A stretch of 64,000 nucleotides of DNA from Lycocorax pyrrhopterus obiensis. Its lineage: Eukaryota > Chordata > Aves > Passeriformes > Paradisaeidae. The translations under genes were made by a program, and so were the position numbers. The stretch's first letter is position 1. The number at the start of each line of letters is the position of its first letter. Positions 24,501-36,500 of this stretch are shown piece after piece. The stretch covers positions 106,326,547-106,390,546 of the forward strand of contig JACSVZ010000002.1 of the NCBI GenBank assembly GCA_014706295.1, in the 5' to 3' direction. The notes under the pieces are model-generated. The model did no database searches and was not told the DNA's origin. It saw only the letters and a program-made list of their open reading frames with translations.

Positions 24501-27500
24501 AGCTAACAAATTCCAGGAGGAGTAACTGTCTTATTAAAACAATACCCTCAAAAGCAATGTGTTAACATTTTTTATTCTTGGCACAGGTTAACTTCTTGCT
24601 AATGTTAAATACCAAGAAACTGTGGATCACAGGTATACCCGAAAGACCAACTTTGTGAAATAAATTAGGTTTGGCTTATAGGTGTTTAAGATACTGAGTA
24701 GCTTGGTGTCTAGCTGATCTACCTGCAAGTAATGCTCTCAAGTATTTTGAGAGAATAGTCTCCCTTTGGCAGATAAAGAACTCAATTCTTGCAAAGGTAT
24801 TCATTGTAAAAATTATTTTTCTTTAAAAAGTGGGGAAAACATTAGACTTCCTGTGAAGCTGGATTTACTTCCCACAGATATAGTAGGACATCTGCTATGT
24901 GAGTTTTCTTTTTAGCTTGGGTATTGTGTATATTTGATTTAACAGTGTTCAGGCCCCTAAAATGTTTTGGTTTTTTAGTTTCCTTCTTTTCAAAGGGCAT
25001 AAGGTAGATGTAATATGAGAATCCTGCATTCTAAATAAAGAGTTTATGCTATGGTAGCATAAGCTACCTTAAGCATGAGCTCTTCACCTTTCCAGACTTG
25101 CTTAAGAAGAACAAAACACTCAACTGTATGGGGTGGATGGAGAGTCCTTTTTCTGAGTGGATTTGGTAAAAAAAAAAAAAACCACAATGCAAAATACCCT
25201 CAACCCCAAAACTCCAAAGGAGAGTTATCAAGCATATGCACTGACAGTCTTGGCTAGTAGTAGCTAAAGCCAAATTGGAAAAGGAGTTGGTACTCATATT
25301 GTCTTTGAGGACTAAGTTTTAAATTCCAGCCAGAAGAAAAGAATTTCTTAGGTAGTACACAGGCAGGAGAGCAGTGTGTTGGCTACACAGCAAGTCTTGT
25401 AATCCAGGGGAAAGGTTGACCATCTGTACAAATAGGCGAGGAAGCTTAGCTCCACGCAGGGGAGTCAAAACACTTCTTGAATTTGATATTGGTGAACTCA
25501 AGAAAGGGCTTCTGCCTCTACACTGCTGCAGTGTGGCAGTCTGCTGCAATTGCTTTTCTTTGCTGTGCCTTACATATACTGAATTGCATACAAAACATGT
25601 TGCTATCCTCATTTGGGTAGATCTCAGGCACAGTGATTAAAATACTTACTCTTCTCAGATACGGTTGAAGGACTGAATTGACTGCTTCACAGCTTAGCCA
25701 TATCAGGAGCTTGGTATTTGTTCAGACAACTTATTAGCACACAGGGCAAGTTAGTAGAAGTGGCTGTATCTCGTAGGGCTTCCCTGATGCCTTTCCTTGA
25801 AAGGGCAGAGGGTCTATTTTCTCCCATAAGAAAACAAATCTGGACCTGCCCTCCCTAAACAGAAGGGTCCTACTGCCAGCTGAAAAAGGAAGCACATTGC
25901 CAGCTGTGCAAATCTGTCCATACAATGCTGCCAGCAATTTTTTTCCCTTTTCAGCCCACAGGGATGTCTGATGCCATACACTCCCTCTGCATGCCTCTTT
26001 CTAATTTTGGCCTCTTGTGCTTGAGAGAATTTAAAGCGAACTTTCACGTGTCAGCTTCTCTGTGATGTTGGTGGTGCTCAAGAATGCAGCACTGCTGTAT
26101 TTTAATATCAAATTTGTGACTGGAATGATGCAACATGAAACTTTTAATTTCTGTAGCATGATTATCAAAACTCTGTGTGGACATTGAGGGACCTGTTCTT
26201 CATGGGTGCTATTGGGATTGATTGTGCTCCTGTGCTGTGAGAGTTGCACATTTTGAAGGATTTTCTCCTGTGACTTCCTTAACATCACCTCATTTAAGGG
26301 TGTTGGCTTACAAAGAAGTTTCATCTTGGAAATAGTTTGTCTTGCTCTAGTATTGCTCTGTCTCTTGTTAAAGCACAATAAATGAAAATTTACATTACCA
26401 GCTGCTGGCATCCAGTGGTGAGAAAGCTGCTGTGAGACTACAGCTTTACGTCAAGCATAACCAGCAAGGGGTTTATGGTGTAGTCCCCACAGTCACCAGT
26501 GACGCTCTCTGGAGATTATTTACAGTTGAATCAAGGAGTGAAGTGTTTATGCTGTTGCGACTGCTTGTTCTTAGTGAGTTGTTAGTGTCAAGTCCCCTCA
26601 GAGCTGAGCTTTTGTGAACAGTCTCCTCCGTTATTTTTTTTGTCCTGGATATTGCTTTTGCATTGAATTAGTGAGGCTTCCTTCATGAAGCAATACTGCT
26701 TGTGTGTGATGATACCTCAGCATCCCTCTGCTGATCTCCAGACTGTTTTATGAGTCTAAAACAGATTCAAGTGAGGCTAATCAAAGTCTCTCTCAGGCAG
26801 CTGTCTCTCTGTTGTCAGCTGAATGCAGCTGCATTTTTTTACTTAAGAATGTTGGTGATTTTATTCTGATGTATGTATCAACCTGCTTAACAGGGCACAA
26901 AGGAGCAGACCCTTTTCTTTATTACTTCTTGCTGCTAATCTGAAGAAAAGGGGCAATAACTCCTTCTTGCAGATACTACCGATTTTTGTGATGCTTCGTT
27001 CTGGCATTGGATCCTTGTTGAAATTTTCAGGATTGTTGTTCTCTCCCATTGCAACTCTCAAGGACTTCAAGCTTTTGTTAGTCTAGAGCTAGAATGGCAA
27101 ACAGAAAATGGGCTGTCCTGCCAACACATCCTTTCTGTTTCTTGGCAATGTAGCCTCCTCGGTTACTTGACTTACATCCCAGTCTCCAGTTAGACCATTG
27201 CTGTAACATTGCCAATCTCTGTTCTTTTGTCTGCCATACCTCAGTCTGGAATGCTTGTTTCCTCTGTGCTGTTCCAGTGTTTTGCGTGCTGAAGATGAAG
27301 CGTCGTTCTTCCTGGTGGTAAGGAGGACCTCTAGGTGTGTGTCAGTGCTAGTGGAGCCTGTGAGCGCTGTGTCCAAGCTGGTTGGCTCCTCATTAATTAT
27401 ATGAACACACAAAGGACGCTGTTAACGTTGTTCGCAACTTGCAGCTTTGGAAGCCGGATCTTTCTGAGAGATCAAACTGAGCTTAGGGAAAAATGCATGG

Positions 27501-30500
27501 AAGTAAACGTTAGCATCTGTTGTACTCCATGAGGAAGTGCTGCCTGTGTGAGCCTCGTCTCTGTCTGCAGTCTGTCCCTGTACTCCTGTAGTTCTTTCCT
27601 CCTCCGGATCTTAATGTTTCTTCTCAAGAACTATCTGTCAGGTTTTCAGATACCACTTTCACATCAGTTATTCTATGTTAACTGCTGCCTTAGTGCTATC
27701 AATATGGAGATGGTTGAGGGAGTATCTTGACTCCTTGATACACAAAGTACCTCTTTTTCTCAGTGTGTGTTGGGGTTTTAGGAGTTCTCCTTCTGTTTTC
27801 TAATTCTCTTTAAGAATTTTCTCCATACATGTTGCCAGGGGGACAAATTACTGGGTGCTTAGGAAAAGCAAAAGACCTGGCCACAGGGTGAAGGGTCCAA
27901 CTGGCTACTCCCTTTCTCCTAGGGTTTTCTCGTGTAGGACGGGAGATGCTGCGAGAGTTGAACTGGGAAAAAGGGGTTGGGTACAGCCCGTGGGGGCTGG
28001 TTTTCTCTGGGTGTTCGGGGAGAGAGGGGCTGCCATCGTTGTGGAGGCAGTTTGTCAGCGCTGCAGGCTTCTGCTTTCGGCTGCCTTCCTTCTGCCGTGA
28101 GTGGAGCTTGCTCGCTGGAGCGGCTGTTGCACTGGGACCCTAACACCCCACCTCACTAAAAGAGGGACCTTTTCACCATCTGCTCGGGTGCCTCAGGGAG
28201 AAACCCCAGGGTCCCAAGCCCGCCTTTCCCTGCCCTGCTGGGAGCCGGGCTGCGGCTGCCCTGCCCCCGTCGTTGCTTGGATCCTTCGCTACATCGTAGC
28301 CCTGCACACCCTTTGCCGGCTGAGACCTCCCGGAGCTCCCACTGCAGCTCCGGAGTTGGATACATCTCGTCTGCCACCCGGGATCTGTGCTCATCTCTGC
28401 TGCTCCAGCCTGCTGCTCCCGAGGGTCCGGCCGGACACCGGGATCAGCCGCCCAGAGGGTTTGTTGAAGCTTTTCGTCCATCCCTTCCCGGGACCCTGGA
28501 GCCGCCATCACCGCGTGAGGGCTGAGCTCGCTGCGGAGCGCCCCCTGCAGCCGCGGGGGAACCATCGCACCCTCCCTGCTCACCGGGAGCCGCCGGCGCC
28601 CCTGCCGGCTGTGCCCGGAACTGCACCGACGGGGAAAGGGCCCGACAGCCGGGAGAGGCTGGCACTGGGTCTGTGGTTCTGTTGGCTGTTGCTGCCGGAG
28701 TTATTGTTGTTTGTTTGCCTTGTCATGCATATATATATGTCTTTGCCTGAAAGCCCCTTAATTTCAAAATTATAATAATTCGGAGGGAAGGGGGTTGCAT
28801 TTTCCATTTCAAGGGAGGCTACTGTCTTCCTTGGCAGACACCTGCCTTTCAAACCAAGACAGTGTGTCATGCTTATGTTGATGGTATTTATTAATAAAGG
28901 AGAAGTTAGATGACAGAAGGAGAGAGCCTAATTTCTGAAGTATTGTGAATGTCAGTTCTTTAGTTACATTTGTGCAGTCTTGCTGTACAAGCACACTTTA
29001 GACTTTCTGAAGTAAGAATAAAAGAAGTAGAGGAGAAAAATGGCTTCTTGGCCCTGACATTTTTTTAATGTTAGTTTTTTGCTCCTAAAAAAGTAGGATT
29101 CAATCTGAAGATATTGGTCATTTTATGCTTTGGTGAAGTAACATCTTTCTACTACCTGTAATCAAGAAGTTTTTAAAAATATGTATCCAAGGTGAAGCCC
29201 ACATTCTGCTAGCTAGGATGCTTAGAAGTGAGATTTTTAGGGATGCTGCAATTTTATTACTTTCTTGCATTTTAATACCTGCCCCTGAAGAGGAAGGATT
29301 AGTATTTATGGGCTGTGCCTGTAGGTCTGTGTTGTGATGACATCCTGCTGTCTGGTTTTGTTTCTTTGAAGAGTCTCTTTAAACAAAACTATGAACTGCC
29401 TTCCTTTTTACCCTTCAGCTGTGTACCGATGTCTTTGTGTAGAGGCTCTACTCGGTATAGGTGTTGCTGTTTAGTACTTCGTGATCCTGGTAACTGATGG
29501 GTTCAGTGTACTTTAGCTTAACACTTTGAAACTCAGCGTCTCAATTTACAATTGGTGTTGCAGTTCCAAAAACACATCAGTAATTTTGTAGTGTGTGCTC
29601 TTTAATTCTTAGCAGGAAAAGTATTTCGTGCAAGACTTCAGTTGTTTTGGTGTTCTCCCTTTTTGACTAGGTGTTTGTGATCCCTACCCTTTTGAAGTTA
29701 CTGGTAGGCAGACTCACTGTTTAATAGTTAGTCTGCTGAGCAACACTTGATGTAGAGGAAAGCCTTTCAGTGCAGTGGATTGTGTGGTAATTAGTGAAAC
29801 TTGTCTAATAGAGTTATCAGTATAGAGTAGGGGTGAAGTGTCTGTTAGAGCTCACTGAATGAGGTTAGAGCTCACCACCACTTGTTAAGATTTCTTGACA
29901 TGAAGGTAGAAAAAAAAAGTTTTGTGAGCATGCTGTTTGCTTTAAACTGAACACCAGACAAGCATACCTGCCCAGTGGCACTTCTGGCTAAATGGAAACA
30001 TTGATACTGTTTACTTCTCTGTATTTTTAGCTTTTCTCACTCTTGATATTGGATATTCCACTTCCAGGTAGTCCAGCAACCATCAGGAACCATTGTAAAG
30101 CAAGTATCCACGCTCCCACAGCCGTCAGTGCTCACCCTACAGACATCTGCTGAGAAGAAGGTGCTGCTGAATACACTTGTTCAAACCAACCAGTTTCCTG
30201 CAGGTAAAGCAGAGCCTCTTACATGGAGGAGGGGGAGGACTGCTGGGGTACAGAAGTAGGTGCAGGCTGTTGGTAGATTGTAGGAATGCAAGAAGGTGTC
30301 TGTCTGTCGGGAGCAAACAGCTCTGTACGTTAAGTTGAACGTCTCTATTGTCTGCTTGGAGCTCTGATGAGAAAATCTGTGTCACATCGACTTCTGGCAC
30401 TTGTTAAGAGCATGTCAATCAGACATTTGTACTTTTTAAAATACTATGGCTGAGCTCCTTGCAGTGAACGTCCTCTAAACTGATGCTTTTGAGAGTTGTT

Positions 30501-33500
30501 TCATGAGACCTTGCTTTTTCCTTCAACAGGTTCAGGTTGATGCACTCTAAGAGTTTCTCAGCCAGCCAGTTTTCACTGAGCCATTTCCTTGGTCAGCACA
30601 GAGGGGAGGGTGTTTGCTGAGAGTGTGTGAGGCTTTGGGCCATACAGAACATGTAGAATGAAAGACTCTAGGATGTCTGGTTTTCAGATGGACCTAATTA
30701 GTTGTTACTGAGTCTGCAGTAGCCTTACCTAGAAGAATGAACTGACTAAACAGTTGTCTTAGCATTTTGCTTTCTACTACAGCATGTTCTTTGTTTTGTT
30801 TTAGGTTCCATTCTGAAACAAATTACACTGCCAAGAACTAAAATTGTGTCGCTTCAAGCATCGCCTGTTCAAAAAGTGAAAATGAAAGAGAATGGAGCAA
30901 CATCCTTCAGGTAGAAATGAACAATATCAGAAGTTAAGTATAGGGAGGAACAAAAGGAAGAAACAAGTATAGAGGTGGGAATGGAGCCCAAATAAAAGCA
31001 ACTTTCTTCAGAAGCTTTTTTCTGATAGATGTTTTTCACATTATAATACTCATTGGCAAGGGGTAGCCTTAAAACTTCTACCTCATAGCAGATGTTATTT
31101 ATTCTTAGTGTAAGAAAACTGTCCTGGTAAGGTTAGATTTTTGTGTCAGTTTTTCACTCCTAGTGGAGGCATATTGACCTCCATCCTATGAATACAATTT
31201 CTAATCTAGTTATCTTGTATTAAAGTCTCTCAATAGGATTAAAGCAGATAGGACCTCTGCTTTTTGCACATGGTCTGATAGCATTGAACTGTTACTTGGA
31301 GTTGCTTGTAACCTGTCTAAAGCTCTGTGCTGCATTTCAGAATCTTTTATTAGCTCCTCTTGCAGGCTCGTTTCTGTGTGTATGGATGAAAGTCTTCGAC
31401 TACATCTCTAATCATGATTTCTGGCATATTCTCTAGGCCTTTAAATTGGCAAGAGTGCTTCAAGCTTTTAGTTCTGGCAACTGATTAACTTTTCAAAAGC
31501 AGAAATTACTTTTGCAGTTATGAAGTGTGATGTTGGAACAGAGGTACAGACTCCCATAAGCATTATTAGCTTTACCACTTCTGAGCAAGTTTGACATTGC
31601 TCTTCCAAGGGAAAAAAGCAGACATGATGACTCCTCTATGTTGTGACCAGTTAACTTATCATCTCTTGAAAGCTGCAGCTTTGAATGCACTGGTGTAGAC
31701 AGAGAGCTGCTGCTGTGTACAGTAACATACAGTATACAGTGAACAGTTAAAAACAGTGGTTGCGAGAAGTTGAAGTGAAAAGCTCATGTTAAAGCTATAG
31801 CTCTGTTCAGCTGCCTCAAGGTCATATGAAATATACTTTAAAATATAATGTGGGATGTAATCTTGGGTAGTGATGTTAAAAAAGAAACCCAAAACCTTCA
31901 TAAATATCGTAATAAAAAAAAGCAATTAAAAAACAAACTTATACACAAAAAAACCCCACATTTTTTCTATGGTCTTCCAAATGGAATGTATTAGCTGTCT
32001 TACATGAATAATTTGAATTCTTGAAAGTTGTTCCCTGAATTGTAAATTCTTAGTGTCGGAAAAAACTTGCTTTTACAGTGTGATCCAATAGAGATTTCTC
32101 TTTTTGCTTTTGGACTGTGATTTCCAAAGTAGCATAAGTCCATGAGAATTTAGATAGGAAAATCTCTAATTCACCTTAAATTTTCTTTATAGAGTCTCTT
32201 GTCTCTGAAGAATTTGTGTTTAGATACACCCTCGGTGTTTCTTCTATTCACTGCTATAATTAAACTTTCTGACCTGTGATCCATCAACTGCTGATCATGT
32301 GTGGGGCACAGAGAGGCACCACGGCCTGCTTTCAGGTTTTGTGATGGAATTTGTTACGAGCAGAGAGTGTGTCTTGTAATTGATGTGACTGTACATCAAT
32401 GGCACTAATGAGAGTGCTCTTACTGTGCACTCTCACTGCAGGGTGTCATCGAGCCGGACTCCCTCTGCCGTTGTGTGGCTAGGTTAGGTTAGGGTTTGAG
32501 AACGTTCTACTCACTAAGCTGTACTTAATTAGCTGCAATTTGACCTTGTCTGCTCTTTAACGGGCTGGTTTAGGTTGCTTGAGATAGGCAGTAGAAAAAG
32601 TGGTGATTTCCCGCCCCCCAGGCAAGCACACAGAAAAAAACCCAACAAAACACAAAGCATTCCAATCTTCTAGATGTTGTTTCAGCCAAGCATGGACATT
32701 GCACTGTGGCATGTTAAGAGATAGTTTGTTTTTAAAAAATCATGAGTTTTGTAAACTGATCTACATGTTTCTGTAAAGTACGTGATGGAGCACTCTGGGA
32801 AAAAAAATGGTCACATATTTCATCTTCAAATATTTGTTTTGAATTTACTCTGTTTAATAGAGTTGTTCTCCAAAGTACATGCAACTTTCTGGCTTGGCTG
32901 GAATTGTTCTGGCTTGGGTAGTTGTCAGGGATGGTGCCCAGAGGTTTGGGTTCAGTGTGACTTTCTAGTTTTTGACTCTAGGATGAAATGGAGTAGAGGG
33001 ATTCAGAAGACAAGTGCGGTCGTCAGACACCAGAGGGTGCCACAGACTCACTTTTCAGGCAGCAGAGGCAAATTCATAGATATGAGGTGCATCTGCATTG
33101 CTTGGGCTTCTTTTGCAGTGAGAATTCAGTATAAATGTCAAACCTGACTTCATGCAGTGTATCACTCAGAATTCTTGAGTTCTGTTTTCCACAGTCCTAC
33201 TAAGCTTAATTCACTGGAGACTTAAAACAGCTGGGTGAGTTTTTCCTGTTGATTTCTGAGGGTGACATGATCAAATGCAAAAAGCATTAAAGGAAGTGGT
33301 GCAGAAAAGGGGCTTTATGGAGGGATTGCTGAAAGTGAAAGCAAGTCGATATTCATCAGAAACACCTTCATGTAATATTTTAAATTTATCATCTTATTAG
33401 AATGATTTCTGTAGCTTACTCAAAGTACATGATACCTTACTTAAAATGATTGAGATTTGTTTGAACAACAAAAAAAGAGTAGTAAAAAGTATGAACTTAC

Positions 33501-36500
33501 CATGGCTTCTGAAACTTCCGTTAATCTTTAGTGAGCACTTTTCTAAGGAAATGTAGTGGTAATTTTTTTGGGTTAAGTAAAATAAGTGCAGCAGTATTTT
33601 CATATCTTTTGTCAAAGCTAATGACTCTGAACTTTATGCAAGCTTATGTCTCACAGTGAAAAAACTAGAACTGGTCCTGCAGAAAAGTACAGGTAGAGAT
33701 GTCTGCTTGCATATAAACTCTCGTATGCTTGTACACACTAGAGAGACTGTGTGCATGGAAATAATCAGGAAAATAGTAACCTGATAAAGGCAAGTTATAG
33801 AGAAATTAAACTTCTGTGTAGAAAAATGGATAGATGTGTATTATAGAAGTTTATCTTTTCTTTGCTTGAGCATTTGAAGTATGTGGTCAGATTAAAAGCA
33901 AAAATAATTTCCTGAAACTGCATGCTATGCAGTTGTACCTGGGATGCAAGCATCCTTCCTGGGATTCCATAAACAGTTCCACTGGGGTAATGGCAGGTTC
34001 CAGCACTGATAGCTTGTGATGTGTGTTTCTGGTGCTAGCTGTGCTGATTTTGTCAGCAGATCTGTGGCAGTCGCTGTGCTTCAGTGGAATTCTTGTCTCT
34101 GCCATCAGCAAAGTCTTCTCTGTAGTGGTCACTAAGAAGAGGAAACTGGAATGTACTTGTGAAGATCAGTTAGCACTCAATTATCATCCCGTGAAGCTTC
34201 ATTGACACGCTTGTTTAAAGTTCAGGGTCTCTGTTAGGCTGATAGAGCCTGAGTATACACTTGGAGCTGCTCAGTTGCTGCTTGGGAAGGGGTTGGAGGA
34301 GGGAAGCTGTTCTGCACTGTTGGCTTCAGCTTTGAATTGTAACTGTGGGCATAGGTGTTCTGACAGTCCTAGGGTTTAACACTTTTCTTAGCATGATGGA
34401 TTTGGGGCACACACCTAGTTGGGAAGCTATTGTGGCTAGTTAGACTTAAAAAGCTGGAGCTGGTTTGAGCATCTCTTGGGTCTCCTTTTCCCTGAACACA
34501 AATGCCTAGGAACTGCTAGCAATGAGGGCACACAAATGGAAGGAAGAGTAGAAGAAGACTGTACTCAAGGCTGGACTCCTTTTCTGGCCGGGTGTCTCTC
34601 CAGAAGTGTGCAGGAGAATTGTGCCGTAGAAACATACTGAAGCCCAAAGGAGAAAATATATCTATATTTTAAGAAAAATATCCCAGCATTTTCTTGTGTC
34701 TTTTGAGTATTGCTCAACCTCAACCCCAACTCATGTTCTAATAACTTCAGCTTCTACCTCTAGTCAGTCAAAAGACAGCCTCCAAGAAATATTTCACCTT
34801 AGAACAGGAAATTTCTGGCTAACCTCTTGTTCAAAAGTTATTTAGGCCATGCATTGTTTTCTGAAGGTGAACTTTATCAAACCTTGCCAGAGAATACTTT
34901 TCAAGAGTGGTGTGTGTGTTGGTTTTGCTTTCTTTGTTTTCCAAATAAAAAGACATTCAGATTGAGTGATTTCACTTATCTGTCCTAATACAGCGGATGT
35001 CTGTTTTGGATTGGTCCTAAATTCCTGAAGCCACCATTAGGGCCTTTGTCACATTGTGAAGTAAAAATGCTTTCTCCTGATGATCTAAACTTACTTGATA
35101 CAACTTGGATTGTTTCACTGCCGAAGTAGCGCAAAAAACTTTTCCTGTATAAGATTCGTTCAGTATTTTAACTTAAATGATCTTTAAAAAAAGCATTAAG
35201 CTGAAGCACACAGGCTATTATAGCTCCTCTGCGTGATATTCGCCCTAAATATGCAAGATTTGAGTTTTTTATTTTGAACATGTAGTCTAAAGCTGCTACA
35301 CGAGAATCCAGCTAATGGTGTTACCAGCTAGAGCTCTGGCATGGTGCTTCAGAAGCAGTGGCATCTTCCCCGCTATGTCCGTAAGTGTGGTAGGAGTGAT
35401 CCAAAGGACAAGGTCTGGATTGGCTCTGGTACATAATCAAGGAGTGTTTGTGTCCTGTGTTTTAAGGGAACTCGCTAAAGAAAGTGAAGATCAGGTCTGT
35501 GCTAGTAAGCTTGTGCTTTAAGCTTCAGTTTGCAAGATACGCGTCTTGGTTAGAAAATGGTCTTGTTTGTAATCCAGTGAGTCAGCATTCAACTTCATTC
35601 CACACTTGCTTCTACCTGGTGAATTAGTTTCAGAACAAATTTCAGACTGCAAGAGTGGTGGTGCAGGGTTAGGGGTTGTGGGAACTTTTAATCTGGGTTT
35701 ACCTCAGTCCTAGGTTTCCAAGCTTGCTCAAAAATCAGTTTCATATAAAGGATTTGCATGCCTAGCAACTGAGGCATTAGCCAAATTAATGTTTCAGAGG
35801 CACTTTGCAGAAGTGTGAGAGCTTTTGGGAGCTCCCTGTCCACACCCACACTAAACATCTGTTTTATATAGGGATATGTGAATGTGGCTACTTGTTGATA
35901 GTCGAGATTTTTTCTTTGTGTCTATTCTGAACAAAGCATAAAATGTTGGTCTCCTCTTTTGTAGAGATGAAGATGACATAAATGATGTGACTTCTATGGC
36001 TGGAGTTAATCTCAATGAGGAGAATGCTTGCATTTTGTCAGAAAACTCTGAGCTCATTGGTGCAGTGATTCACTCTTGTGCAGATGAACCGTTTCTCTCT
36101 CCAGAAGCTCTTCAGAGTAGGATCTTGAACATAGGTGAGAACAAAGCACCCATAGCAGAAATTATGGATGTAGTGTTTCCTTGCCTCTTTCATCAGCCAG
36201 CCTCCAGTCTTTGAAGAAGGACCTGGAACTATTAAGACCTACAATCTCAATTCATGTTTCTACCAAACAATACTGGGTTTTCACTTCCCTTTCTAGGAAA
36301 CGACTGTCCTTTAAGGTTTTCTTTACATGGAAACAGTCTGAAGCACAACCAGAAAAAAGAAACTGATGCCACTTTAACATGTGAGAAGTGAGCAACTTTC
36401 TTACTCTTAAACCTAATGCAACACTTAACAACCATAAAGATGCTAGTGTCAAAACACTTAAACGTGCTTTTCTATCTTGGTAGCTTCTAACTTGATGTAT

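Larger units (their letters stand above)
23842..30067 (+). other. TAF4B: TAF4B intron F/G
   Basis: 6226 bp. It contains a TTTG microsatellite, a splice-site-bounded open stretch at 23975-24203 (possible cryptic exon), a 14-base A run near 25168, and solo LTR 2 at 27768-28861. The rest holds no recognised gene. Confidence 0.88.

Noticed and set aside
28101..28775. 224-codon open frame on the + strand
   Set aside because: It lies within the GC-rich part of LTR 2. LTR 1 shares part of the frame only because the DNA is shared. LTRs of this kind do not normally encode protein and no family resemblance is seen.
6619..28861. The two similar LTRs as the ends of one large provirus or transposon
   Set aside because: Each LTR has its own, different 5-bp duplication, the sequence between them contains TAF4B exons A to F, and the two differ by indels. 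They are independent solo LTRs.
32479..32496. Telomere-like TTAGG/TTAGGG units
   Set aside because: Only two or three imperfect units; not an interstitial telomeric array.
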